From assembly GCA_004195515.1 (NCBI GenBank), contig PSPR01000003.1, forward strand, positions 1 to 44,618: DNA of 44,618 nt. The letters run 5' to 3'. The stretch comes from Methanobacteriota archaeon. GTDB lineage: Archaea > Thermoplasmatota > Poseidoniia > Poseidoniales > Poseidoniaceae. The notes beneath the pieces were generated by a model, which was not told the DNA's origin, did not search any database, and worked only from the letters and a program-made list of their open reading frames with translations. Made by a program: the position numbers and the translations under genes. Positions 8,520 to 16,000 of this stretch are shown here, in pieces (within the stretch, counting starts at the first letter, position 1; each line of letters starts with the position of its first letter).

Positions 8520-9924
8520 AAATAATTGATTCAATCTGCGGCTTTTGTACCACGTGATGGCCATGGTAGGCAAAAATTGCTAGGACTATTGCAGCAAATA
8601 GAATCATGATTGCATTGCCTATGAGAATCATCACAACGGCGCTGCCAATCGCTGTCGTTTCGAATAAGAACTTCCAAACTAACATTTTGTCTTTCGACCA
8701 AGAGCGGGCTTTGGCTTGTTGGAAAAGCCAAGCGGTGTAAATTCCGGTTAAGCACGCGAATGGAATTCCAATATATGCTAAATATATGAGTAGATTTTGG
8801 TCCAAATCAAAGATTAAAACCAATGTGGTTAGGGCTAAAATACCTCCAAAGCCAGAGATGATAACAGCGCCCTTAACCAACCATGAAGAGAAATTTGGTC
8901 TCAATAATACATAGAGGAATCTTTCAGGTCGGTCGAGATCTTTCACCAATAAGAGGCCGGTTAATGCGAGGAATCCGATTCCGATTCCAATTACTGGCCA
9001 CCATAGGTCGGCCATATCGAGATAACCGGCTAACCAAGCGATCATTGCGACCATGTAGGTGCCAGCGGCAACGGCTTTGGTCCAAATATAGGCACTAACT
9101 TCCCAGCCCCAAAGAATTCCTTTGGATGGCGCATCATAGGCTCTTTTTGCTTTTGGTGAAGTGTCTTGGAGTTTTTGTGCGACATCCCGAATGATAGCAG
9201 CATCTCGTGGTGCAGCATCCTTTGCCTTCATCTCCAATGCTAATTGAACCAACATTGAATGGCTATCAGATGCGCCAAGTCTTTGGTCAGCATATTTTGC
9301 AAAATGACCTACGCCGGCTGCTTGTTCGGACCACATATAGGATCCTGTGGCCTCGGTAGCGTTTGGATTTAGCATATCTTCTGAAGTATCTAAATAGTAA
9401 ACATTTGGAATTGTATTTGCCTCAGGTTTTCTTACTGTGGTTTCGTTTTCGGCTAATAAAACCGACAGATTTGATTCAGGGTCATGAAGATCGCCCGATA
9501 CGATTGCTTCAACCGGGCAAACGATAACACAAGCGGGCTCATATGAGTTCTCGATTCTGTGAGCACAATAATTACACTTTGCTGCTGTGCCATTGTTTGG
9601 GTCGATATATAGAGCGTCATACGGACACGCTTGCATGCAGGATTTACAACCGATGCAGCGCTCGTCATCGAAGTCGACAATTCCGTCGCTTCGGGTGTTG
9701 AGGGCACTGGTTGGGCAAATGGTAGTGCACGGGGCATCCTCACAATGGTTGCAGCGATGAACACTAAATTCACGGCTTGAATTGGGATAAACTCCAGTTT
9801 CGATATATTTGACGTGGGTTCGATTTACCCCTACAGGGACATCGTGTTCTGATTTACATGCGACGGTACAAGCATGGCAACCGATACATTTACGATTGTC
9901 TATTGCGAATCCGTAATTGACCAT
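8518..9924 (-). CDS. Fused four-cluster ferredoxin and NrfD-type membrane anchor (SoeB-SoeC fusion)
   Basis: 468 residues from ATG 9924, chosen because GGTGAT lies four bases upstream and it avoids overlap with the gene before it. The N-terminal 140 residues have sixteen cysteines in four groups (13/16/19/23, 58/61/66/70, 90/93/96/100, 117/120/132/136), the DmsB/PsrB pattern for four [4Fe-4S] clusters. A linker of about 100 residues without obvious domain follows. The C-terminal half has about six membrane helices and the NrfD/PsrC signature LDRPERFLYVLLRPNFSSWLVKGA. So the electron-transfer and quinone-reactive anchor subunits are one polypeptide. The NrfD part is shorter than the usual eight or nine helices. 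It would pass electrons from the molybdoenzyme encoded next to menaquinone or another quinone. Confidence 0.88.
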   Translation of the reverse strand: MVNYGFAIDNRKCIGCHACTVACKSEHDVPVGVNRTHVKYIETGVYPNSSREFSVHRCNHCEDAPCTTICPTSALNTRSDGIVDFDDERCIGCKSCMQACPYDALYIDPNNGTAAKCNYCAHRIENSYEPACVIVCPVEAIVSGDLHDPESNLSVLLAENETTVRKPEANTIPNVYYLDTSEDMLNPNATEATGSYMWSEQAAGVGHFAKYADQRLGASDSHSMLVQLALEMKAKDAAPRDAAIIRDVAQKLQDTSPKAKRAYDAPSKGILWGWEVSAYIWTKAVAAGTYMVAMIAWLAGYLDMADLWWPVIGIGIGFLALTGLLLVKDLDRPERFLYVLLRPNFSSWLVKGAVIISGFGGILALTTLVLIFDLDQNLLIYLAYIGIPFACLTGIYTAWLFQQAKARSWSKDKMLVWKFLFETTAIGSAVVMILIGNAIMILFAAIVLAIFAYHGHHVVQKPQIESII

Positions 9925-9937
9925 ATCTATCACCGGT

Positions 9938-11062
9938 TTATTGTTGTGCAGCAGATGCTGCACATTGGTTTTTACCAATGTCCATTTCCTTTTGTTTACA
10001 CGAATCTGGGTTGATTACCCCAACATTCACCTTTCTAATTTCTGAATAAACATCTGGTTGAGGTTGCATATTATCTTTGATGAATTCGACAAAGGTGTTT
10101 TCATTATCGATTGAATAAATATTAGAATTTAATTCGATTATCTCTCCGAATGTTTTACCGATGACTCCATCGTTAAATTCCCGTTTCCAGCAAGAAAAAT
10201 GGCCAGGTAGAGTCATTAAATTATCGGGGAGGACAGTTATTTTTGTTTTCAAAGTATGATAGAGTTGTTTTGCCCATTCGACGACTTGTCCACCTAAATC
10301 AGGTCTGCCAATGCTCAAAATAAACACGGTATCTCCTGAGATCATCCATTTGTTATCGATGATAAATGTAGTTGAACCTGGTGTATGGCCCGGTGAGTGG
10401 ATTACTTGAACTTGATAGCCTCCACTCAATGTGAAAATCTCTTCATCGGCTAGTGAATAATATTCATATGCTGCCCATGAGAAATCTTCATCGTTAACAG
10501 CGTAAATAACATCTTCAAATTGTGGGCCGCCCGAGATGTAGTCGGCCTGAAGATGGGTCTCAAATACATGGGATATTTTCATCCCATTAGCGGCTGCGAA
10601 TTCATTATAAAACTCGACATTCCTTGAAGGGTCAAAGATGAACATCTCGTTTCCATGACCTAGAACATACGAACACGATCCTTTTGCAGGTCGGATAAAT
10701 TGCCATAAATTGTATCCATTTGAATGCAATCGGGTTGGCACCAATAGATCACCCCAAGTTTGGAAACCGTTTTCTAGATATGAAAGGTTTTGATAACCGT
10801 GGGATTCGAGGATAGTTGCTACGAAAACTGAAGATGATTCCTTTGCACAAATTATTTTCAATTCAATATCGGTGGGAACTTTTGCCAAACAGTTAGCTTC
10901 ATCCTCGATGAAATCAAAATATGGAATGTTAACAATTTCAAAATCACTCGGTCCTTCGACATGAGATTCATTAAAATCGGATTCGTTTCGAACATCGACA
11001 ACGAGAAAAACCTCGCCGTTCTTCATCGATTCAAACAATTCCAATGCGGTAAAACTCTCCAT
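9938..11062 (-). CDS. Rhodanese-MBL fusion, persulfide dioxygenase candidate
   Basis: 374 residues. Residues 1-110 are a rhodanese domain with candidate catalytic Cys72 (ICAKESSS, an unusual loop). Residues about 115-374 are a metallo-beta-lactamase fold of the ETHE1/persulfide dioxygenase group. His170, His226 (SPGHTPGS) and Asp244 (SGDT) match the ETHE1 Fe triad. The other positions of the HxHxDH motif read Q172, D174 and Y175; His288 (LPGH) is present. The tail ends in ExDIGKNQCA, typical of this group. The expected reaction is oxidation of low-molecular-weight persulfide to thiol and sulfite, with the rhodanese moving sulfane sulfur. Known PDO-rhodanese fusions usually have the reverse domain order. 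GAGGT lies six bases before the ATG. Ten bases downstream of the DsrE gene. Confidence 0.88.
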   Translation of the reverse strand: MESFTALELFESMKNGEVFLVVDVRNESDFNESHVEGPSDFEIVNIPYFDFIEDEANCLAKVPTDIELKIICAKESSSVFVATILESHGYQNLSYLENGFQTWGDLLVPTRLHSNGYNLWQFIRPAKGSCSYVLGHGNEMFIFDPSRNVEFYNEFAAANGMKISHVFETHLQADYISGGPQFEDVIYAVNDEDFSWAAYEYYSLADEEIFTLSGGYQVQVIHSPGHTPGSTTFIIDNKWMISGDTVFILSIGRPDLGGQVVEWAKQLYHTLKTKITVLPDNLMTLPGHFSCWKREFNDGVIGKTFGEIIELNSNIYSIDNENTFVEFIKDNMQPQPDVYSEIRKVNVGVINPDSCKQKEMDIGKNQCAASAAQQ

Positions 11063-11071
11063 AGATTTACC

Positions 11072-11587
11072 TCAGATGAATAATTGGATATCCGAATCTG
11101 CAGCAAAGTCAAGGAATGCTGCGGCACCACCATAACTAACGCCTTCTATGAATTCTTCTTTCTCAAATCCGAAAACATCCATTGTCATTTGGCAAGCGAT
11201 CAATTCGACGCCTAGCAGTTCACACATATCTCGCAATTCGGTTATAGTTGCAACGCCTTTGTTTTTGAAGGTCTTCTTCATCAAGCCGGTCGCGACACTC
11301 TCAAATCCAGGCATGTTTCCACTGATTGCATTCGGGATTGGCCAATTGATATTTTGGAAAAATTGTGGGCCAAACGGCATCTTCATCGGCATAGCCGGAT
11401 TTCCGGTAGGGGTGACTTTTGGATTGATTTTCTTTTTGAGAAGGGGGAGTCCGTAAAAGGTGAAGAATATCTTCACCTCCATATCCATAGCAGCGGCTGT
11501 AGAAGCGAGGATGAACGGGGGGTAAGCCCAATCAAGAGAGCCTTGGCTGGCTATAATTGCCATTTTCTTCTTTGGCTTTGCGACCAT
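11072..11587 (-). CDS. DsrE-family (DsrE2-like) sulfur carrier protein
   Basis: 171 residues from ATG 11587. This start follows GAGGTGAG and sits one base after the TusA stop; the longer frame would overlap TusA. The fold pattern is DsrE/DsrF-like: KKKMAIIASQGSLDWAYPPFILASTAAAMDMEVKIFFTFYG, then a variable loop, then LGVELIACQMTMDVFG near the C-terminus. Cys132 in ACQMTMDVFG is the conserved cysteine of DsrE2-type proteins; Cys122 is also present. In other archaea DsrE2 and TusA partners carry persulfide or thiosulfate groups on cysteine. Here it likely accepts sulfur from TusA or delivers it to the dioxygenase. No transmembrane helix is convincing, so it is probably cytoplasmic. Confidence 0.88.
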   Translation of the reverse strand: MVAKPKKKMAIIASQGSLDWAYPPFILASTAAAMDMEVKIFFTFYGLPLLKKKINPKVTPTGNPAMPMKMPFGPQFFQNINWPIPNAISGNMPGFESVATGLMKKTFKNKGVATITELRDMCELLGVELIACQMTMDVFGFEKEEFIEGVSYGGAAAFLDFAADSDIQLFI

Positions 11588-11588
11588 T

Positions 11589-11822
11589 TCACTCACCTCT
11601 TTCGATGTAGAAAAGGTACCCTTCATCTGTTTCTTCATTTGAAAGTAATTTATGGCCAACTCGTTCAGCCCAAGCAGGAATATCCTTGCAAGATCCAGGG
11701 TCGCTGGTAATTAATTTCAGAACTTTGCCAGCAGCCATAGTGTCAATTTTCATTTTTGTCTTCAAGACCGGCATTGGGCATTGCATGCCTTTGCAGTCAA
11801 TTGTTTCATCGTATAAAGTCAT
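11589..11822 (-). CDS. tusA: TusA-type sulfur carrier
   Basis: 77 residues, the normal TusA length. The CPMP motif (Cys15-Pro-Met-Pro) follows the first strand DETIDCKGMQ, and the last part (GYLFYIERG) is the final strand. Cys15 carries the persulfide in the family. It begins one base after the ArsR stop and ends one base before the DsrE start, so the three are tightly coupled. GGAGAG precedes the ATG. In sulfur-oxidising prokaryotes TusA is commonly encoded with rhodanese and DsrE2, as here, where it moves sulfane sulfur between enzymes. tRNA thiolation is an alternative role, but the neighbours favour dissimilatory sulfur transfer. Confidence 0.93.
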   Translation of the reverse strand: MTLYDETIDCKGMQCPMPVLKTKMKIDTMAAGKVLKLITSDPGSCKDIPAWAERVGHKLLSNEETDEGYLFYIERGE

Positions 11823-11823
11823 C

Positions 11824-12141
11824 TTAATCTCTCTCCTTCATTTCCTCTTGGGTTTTAACCAAGCAATCCAACATCTTGTGGACAAGTGGATTGGGTAGGG
11901 AATATTTCATCATATTTCCATCTCTTCGGCAACTCACAACTCCCTTGTCTTTCAAAAGGCGCAGGTGTTGTGAGGTAATCGGTTGAGTCAAATCGCACCA
12001 TTTGCTGATCTGGCCAACGTTTTTCTCGCCGTTTTGAATGTATTCTACAATAGCAATTCTATCAGCGTGTCCAAGTAATTTAATTATCTCGGAAACCTCT
12101 TTGACAAATTCTGGTTCAAGCCGATTTTGTACGTCTAACAT
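11824..12141 (-). CDS. ArsR/SmtB-family repressor of the sulfur operon
   Basis: 105 residues with the ArsR winged helix: LLGHADRIAIVEYIQNGEKNVGQISKWCDLTQPITSQHLRLLKDKGVVSCRRDGNMMKYSL. Cysteines are at 49, 71 and 93. ArsR proteins next to rhodanese and persulfide-dioxygenase genes (the BigR/SqrR group) are thiol-persulfide switches. The cysteines here are not in the usual BigR positions, so the sensing chemistry is uncertain. It leads the operon and starts downstream of a TATA box overlapped by an inverted repeat, consistent with autoregulation. A paralogue with a different cysteine set is at 17658-17957. Confidence 0.9.
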   Translation of the reverse strand: MLDVQNRLEPEFVKEVSEIIKLLGHADRIAIVEYIQNGEKNVGQISKWCDLTQPITSQHLRLLKDKGVVSCRRDGNMMKYSLPNPLVHKMLDCLVKTQEEMKERD

Positions 12142-12165
12142 GTTCGTCCCCGCATCGGCTGTAAC

Positions 12166-12190
12166 TCAGGAATCATATAATGATTTCTGA
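12166..12190 (-). promoter_or_regulatory. Promoter with overlapping 25-bp inverted repeat (probable ArsR operator)
   Basis: TCAGGAATCAT-ATA-ATGATTTCTGA: two 11-base arms with one mismatch around three bases. The centre, read on the minus strand, contains TTATAT, a TATA box about 37 bases before the ArsR ATG. A repressor bound here would block TBP, which fits autoregulation of the sulfur operon. Confidence 0.6.
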
Positions 12191-12215
12191 ATATCGCCAT
12201 TTAGCAATATGTGGT

Positions 12216-13055
12216 CTATCTCATCTTATCTGCCATACTTCCTCTAAAGGTTAGCAATTTCAGATGTGGCCCTTGAAGGTCGACGGTAATGGTTGCTCCG
12301 CGATTGAAATGGTATTCATCCCATCCATCCGGTACGACATAACCGCGGTGCATATCGCTGGTGATGACGGTCGTTTGGTCTGTCCACTCAAAATATGATT
12401 CATCGGTAATTGTAGGGTCCAAGTCTCTTGCAATTACCAAATAATGGGAATTCGACTGCTCAGCATTTCCACAATTGGTTTTCCTTGAAATTTGTTTAAA
12501 CCAAGCACCTTGGCCAAGCCAAGTTGAGAATAATAGCCCACTTGAATGCTGAGATATATCGAGCCCTCCTCGGCGCAGGTGGTATTTTGATGGTGCGTAT
12601 TGGTGGGTATTTGCAATAAGTAAATCGTTCATTGCAGGGTCAGAACGAATTCGATTTCCACTAGTTGTTTCAATCGTAGCTTGTAACCTCGGTAATTCAT
12701 TGATGATTGCCTTACCTGAGAGTGCGGCTTCTAAATCAGTAGAAAATGTTTCAACATCGCTATCCATGTAAAATCCAAACGAGCCCTCTGGATCTTCGCT
12801 TCTAGGGTGAGAATTTACGCCCATTACCGGCGTATTGGAATCGATATTATGTGATATTGAAGTCAAAGTTCCATCTCCTCCTAGAACGATAACCAAATCC
12901 CTGCCGATGAAGTCAGCCCGCCGAACTTGCTCACGAGCACGAACGTCTACACGAATCTCTCGGGCAGTATTTTCTAATACCTCTTTTACGGTTTGGAGTG
13001 AGAGGTCATGGACCGACTCGAAGTTCTTCTTGTAGACTAGGAGAACATCAGCCAT
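12216..13055 (-). CDS. NAD kinase-like protein (NADK2-like)
   Basis: 279 residues from ATG 13055; GTG at 13073 is an alternative, with TTGTTATT 28 bases upstream. The catalytic glycine motif LVIVLGGDGTLTSI is near residue 60 and the substrate motif MNDLLIAN near residue 145. The next motif reads SSGLLFSTWLGQGAWFKQI, which resembles the SSGLxxxTGTGxxAW of mitochondrial-type NADK2 more than the TPTGSTAY of usual bacterial and archaeal enzymes. Expected reaction: ATP-dependent phosphorylation of NAD to NADP in the cytoplasm. It is adjacent to the sulfur operon but separated from it by a promoter, so a link is not implied. Its start region is divergent from the gene at 13133. Confidence 0.8.
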   Translation of the reverse strand: MADVLLVYKKNFESVHDLSLQTVKEVLENTAREIRVDVRAREQVRRADFIGRDLVIVLGGDGTLTSISHNIDSNTPVMGVNSHPRSEDPEGSFGFYMDSDVETFSTDLEAALSGKAIINELPRLQATIETTSGNRIRSDPAMNDLLIANTHQYAPSKYHLRRGGLDISQHSSGLLFSTWLGQGAWFKQISRKTNCGNAEQSNSHYLVIARDLDPTITDESYFEWTDQTTVITSDMHRGYVVPDGWDEYHFNRGATITVDLQGPHLKLLTFRGSMADKMR

Positions 13056-13102
13056 GGCCGTTCCAGCAGTCACTACTTCTTGATGCTAGCCCAATAACAA
13101 GG

Positions 13103-13118
13103 TTGATTGGCTAAAGCC
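13103..13118 (+). promoter_or_regulatory. TTGA-type promoter element
   Basis: TTGATTGGCTAAAGCC begins 30 bases before the ATG at 13133. The same layout (TTGAnnnn then CTAAnGC, 22 bases before the ATG) precedes the genes at 14633 and 20275, suggesting a TATA-equivalent box for leaderless transcripts. Confidence 0.45.
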
Positions 13119-13132
13119 ATCGGTCTGACTCC

Positions 13133-13696
13133 ATGCAGCCAGACCTACAAGGCCAACCGACCCAAGACCCATATGGGCAACCTCAACCAGTCATGATTGA
13201 CCCAGTAACTGGGATGCCTGCCAATGTCATAATGATTCAACCAAAATCCGGAGCACCTAAGGTGATTGGAATATTCATCATCATCTTTGCTGTGCTCAGT
13301 GGGCTGGCCTCTATTGCTAGCATCGGTGATGCTCTCGCAATTGGTGGATTATTCTTGGTTCTTCATTCAATCGGAATCTTAGTCTCTGTGGGAACAGGAG
13401 TTGGTGGTGCGATGATGGTTCAATATCAAAAGCGAGGTGTCCATCTGGTATTGGCAATGATTTTTATCGGTCTGATCATTGGTGTGGCAAATATGACTAT
13501 GTTTGATGATCTATTAGAGCAACAAGATGGCGATATGACCGTAGAAGAACAAGAATTTATGGATGCAAATTCGGGATTATTTGCGGGGATTGGAATGGCT
13601 GTGACAATAATTTGCCAAGGACTGTGCGGCTTGATCGTAGCGATTCCATTGATGGTCAGCAATAACGGCCTTGATGACTCAAAGTTATTTGGCTGA
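13133..13696 (+). CDS. Membrane protein of unknown function, Pro/Gln-rich N-terminus
   Basis: 187 residues. Residues 1-42 are cytoplasmic-like and rich in Pro, Gln and Gly. Four membrane helices follow: VIGIFIIIFAVLSGLASIASIG; ALAIGGLFLVLHSIGILVSVGTGVGGAMMV; GVHLVLAMIFIGLIIGVANMTM; and GIGMAVTIICQGLCGLIVAIPLMV. An acidic loop (DDLLEQQDGDMTVEEQEF) joins the last two. The layout resembles small archaeal membrane proteins with a disordered head. No catalytic motif is seen and I do not recognise the family. A TTGA-type box lies 30 bases upstream, so it probably starts a transcript. Confidence 0.75.
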   Translation: MQPDLQGQPTQDPYGQPQPVMIDPVTGMPANVIMIQPKSGAPKVIGIFIIIFAVLSGLASIASIGDALAIGGLFLVLHSIGILVSVGTGVGGAMMVQYQKRGVHLVLAMIFIGLIIGVANMTMFDDLLEQQDGDMTVEEQEFMDANSGLFAGIGMAVTIICQGLCGLIVAIPLMVSNNGLDDSKLFG

Positions 13697-13714
13697 AACT
13701 ACGGGTTGGATTCC

Positions 13715-14176
13715 ATGGGCGAATTGATAACAGGCCAAGCGGCAACTTATGTCGAAGAGATATGGGTTGAAACCGCAAAGCGCTACGAAATTATTTGCAT
13801 CACAAGAGATGTGGAAAAAGTCGTAAAGGAAAGCGGGATCAAAGATGGGCTTGTCTTGGTCAATCCAATGCATATTACCGCTTCTTGCTATGTGAACGAC
13901 CTCGAATATGGCCTCCATCACGACATTATGCAATGGCTGGAAAAGATCGCTCCATATCATGGCCAAGATGGTAAATCAGGTGAGGAATATCATCATCACC
14001 GTACCGGGGAGGATAATGGTGATGCTCACCTCAAGCGTCAATTGATGGGTCAGCAAGTTACTATGGCTGTAAAAAATGGTCGTCTTCATCTGGGAAATTG
14101 GGAACAAATTCACTATGCTGAATTTGATGGAAAACGCCAAAAAAGAATCTTAATCAAAGTTGTAGGTGTTATTTGA
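13715..14176 (+). CDS. YjbQ/UPF0047 family protein
   Basis: 153 residues from ATG 13715 (an upstream TTG at 13706 is possible). The family signature is clear: [32 protein letters not shown] near the centre, [60 protein letters not shown] to the end. Conserved His residues may bind a metal. Some members have weak thiamine-phosphate synthase activity, but the physiological role is unsettled. It is followed directly by a thioesterase gene with a one-base TGATG overlap, so they are cotranscribed. Confidence 0.93.
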   Translation: MGELITGQAATYVEEIWVETAKRYEIICITRDVEKVVKESGIKDGLVLVNPMHITASCYVNDLEYGLHHDIMQWLEKIAPYHGQDGKSGEEYHHHRTGEDNGDAHLKRQLMGQQVTMAVKNGRLHLGNWEQIHYAEFDGKRQKRILIKVVGVI

Positions 14177-14592
14177 TGGTAGAATTATCACAACCTGGCC
14201 AGCTTAGTGGGATAGCAGTTCAAATTGGTATCGAGAGAGGAGAATGGGGGTCTGGAAAGGCTTCAGTTACCCTTGATATAGAATCGCGCCATTGCAATAA
14301 AGGTGGTGTGGCGCATGGTGGTTTGTACACCATGATGCTCGATATGGCACTTGGTGGAGGGCTTGTATCCATACTCCCAGTCAATGAATGGTGTGCTACA
14401 ACTCAACTCAATACCTCATTCATTAGTGCCGCAAGGCCAGGTGAAAAAATCTCAGCACGAGGTCATGTGGTCAAGCGTGGAAGAAATGTTGCTCATTTAG
14501 CTGGCGAAATCACATCTGAATCAGGACGAGTAATTGCGACGGCAACTGGAACCTGGGCGATTTGGGACCACAAACCCGCCAGCATGAAATAA
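14176..14592 (+). CDS. Hotdog-fold thioesterase, PaaI-like
   Basis: 138 residues from ATG 14176, sharing its first base with the preceding stop. The hotdog catalytic region reads HCNKGGVAHGGLYTMMLDMALGG, containing the HGG motif and the conserved acidic residue of PaaI-type acyl-CoA thioesterases. Later strands are typical (NTSFISAARPGEKISARGHVVKRGRNVAHLAGEI). It probably hydrolyses acyl-CoA, perhaps aromatic or medium-chain; substrate unknown. A thiolase gene lies 1.4 kb downstream, but a membrane protein gene with its own promoter separates them. Confidence 0.92.
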   Translation: MVELSQPGQLSGIAVQIGIERGEWGSGKASVTLDIESRHCNKGGVAHGGLYTMMLDMALGGGLVSILPVNEWCATTQLNTSFISAARPGEKISARGHVVKRGRNVAHLAGEITSESGRVIATATGTWAIWDHKPASMK

Positions 14593-14602
14593 ATTGCATA
14601 CA

Positions 14603-14618
14603 TTGATGTTCTAATGCT
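14603..14618 (+). promoter_or_regulatory. TTGA-type promoter element
   Basis: TTGATGTTCTAATGCT starts 30 bases before the ATG at 14633, with CTAATGCT at 22 bases before it. It has the same two-part layout as those at 13103 and 20245. Confidence 0.45.
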
Positions 14619-14632
14619 CATCCCCTTTGCTT

Positions 14633-15967
14633 ATGCAACTGGATGAATTAGACTTGAATGGTGGCGCCTTTTCGATGACTTTGCCTTACCATTTTTGGGG
14701 CTGGGTCATATGGGCTATTGGATTGGTATTGATTCCAGTTGGCATTATTTTGACGGGTGACAATGGCCCAATCACGCTTGTATTCACTATGGTTGGTCTT
14801 TTGCTGATGGCATTTACAACACCGGGTTCATTTGAGGCATCTTTACACAAGGTTCGCCAAAATGCAATAGATCCTGCTGAATTGGAAGCAAAAGCCGAGG
14901 CAAGTGGACTTTCTATCGATAATTGGTGGTTACAACAAACCACCTATGTGCCAACAAACGACCCAAGTGATTGGATTTTGCCAGCACCTGGTCCGGCAAC
15001 ATGGGACGAAGAAAATCGATATGGTCCTCACGAAGATGGCTCGGCTCTACCGGAACATCCTGTCAAGGTAGGAACACCGATTCCTGCCTCGTTTACCTTA
15101 TTCAGCGTGTACTCGTTTGGTGCGATTGCTATAATACTCTATATTGGAGCAATCATCACTCCGACAGTCGAAAAGACATTCATACCACCATTGGTTATTG
15201 CCGCAATCGGCTTGATCGCAACTCTCATCGGATATTTTAGAGCAAAAATAATCCGTCAAATGATGGACACACCTACCTCCTTAATCCGCTCAATGGCAGT
15301 TGGAAATCCGGAATTGGTTGGGCAAGTCAGGCCTGCTCCAGAGGGTTGTTTGACCGTAGTTGTCGATGGAAATCAAAACATGACAACCCCAAATATGGTT
15401 GGCTATCGTTGGACCTATGAGCAATACCAATGCCGTACTACTACTGATTCAGATGGTAATCGCAAGGAAACTTGCAATTGGGTTACCGTCAGGTCAGATG
15501 ATGGTGGTTGTCCATTCGTACTTCATGATGGAACCGGAGGTGTGAGGGTAAACCTTCAATCATTCAAGCGAACCGATTGGGGCAAATATCTCAAGCGATG
15601 GGATGGGTCCTTTGCACAAACCCTTGGCAAGCAATTGATGGCATCTGCAGTAGCAGGGTTATTGGGTGGAGCAACAATCAAGAAACACCGTTGGACACTT
15701 TATGGTTTAAAACTAGGAAACCCCGTCTACTTATTGGGTCAAGCCAGCCCCCGCCCTCAGGAATCATTGGCAGCAGAGAACCTCGATGGTTCGCTTGCAA
15801 ATTCTCTTTTGGAAGTTTGGGGCCATGAAGATGCTCCTGGCATAAAGTGCACATTGCATCGGGGGACCGAGTTGTCAAATCTTGGCCGCTCTCGTTCTCC
15901 GCTCGAGATGGTGATGGTTCCGGCGATTTTGATGATTGGCGGATTAGCCCTTCTTGGAATTGCGTGA
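14633..15967 (+). CDS. Membrane protein with GIDE-like domain
   Basis: 444 residues from ATG 14633. Two N-terminal helices (about residues 22-42 and 48-66), then a soluble stretch, then two more helices near residues 153-200. A large soluble region follows. Its middle part (MVGYRWTYEQYQCRTTTDSDGNRKETCNWVTVRSDDGGCPFVLHDGTGGVRVN) resembles the GIDE domain of eukaryotic MULAN/GIDE membrane proteins and their prokaryotic relatives. It ends in a further hydrophobic helix (VMVPAILMIGGLALLGIA). No RING finger is present, so ubiquitin ligase activity is not implied. The function of prokaryotic members is unknown. A TTGA-type promoter box lies 30 bases upstream. Confidence 0.75.
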   Translation: MQLDELDLNGGAFSMTLPYHFWGWVIWAIGLVLIPVGIILTGDNGPITLVFTMVGLLLMAFTTPGSFEASLHKVRQNAIDPAELEAKAEASGLSIDNWWLQQTTYVPTNDPSDWILPAPGPATWDEENRYGPHEDGSALPEHPVKVGTPIPASFTLFSVYSFGAIAIILYIGAIITPTVEKTFIPPLVIAAIGLIATLIGYFRAKIIRQMMDTPTSLIRSMAVGNPELVGQVRPAPEGCLTVVVDGNQNMTTPNMVGYRWTYEQYQCRTTTDSDGNRKETCNWVTVRSDDGGCPFVLHDGTGGVRVNLQSFKRTDWGKYLKRWDGSFAQTLGKQLMASAVAGLLGGATIKKHRWTLYGLKLGNPVYLLGQASPRPQESLAAENLDGSLANSLLEVWGHEDAPGIKCTLHRGTELSNLGRSRSPLEMVMVPAILMIGGLALLGIA

Positions 15968-16000
15968 AGGTTCTTCAATCAGAGCCTTTTGGCCAACAAT

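Noticed and set aside
14633-15967. Ubiquitin ligase function for the GIDE-like membrane protein
   Set aside because: No RING finger is present; only the GIDE-like part is visible.
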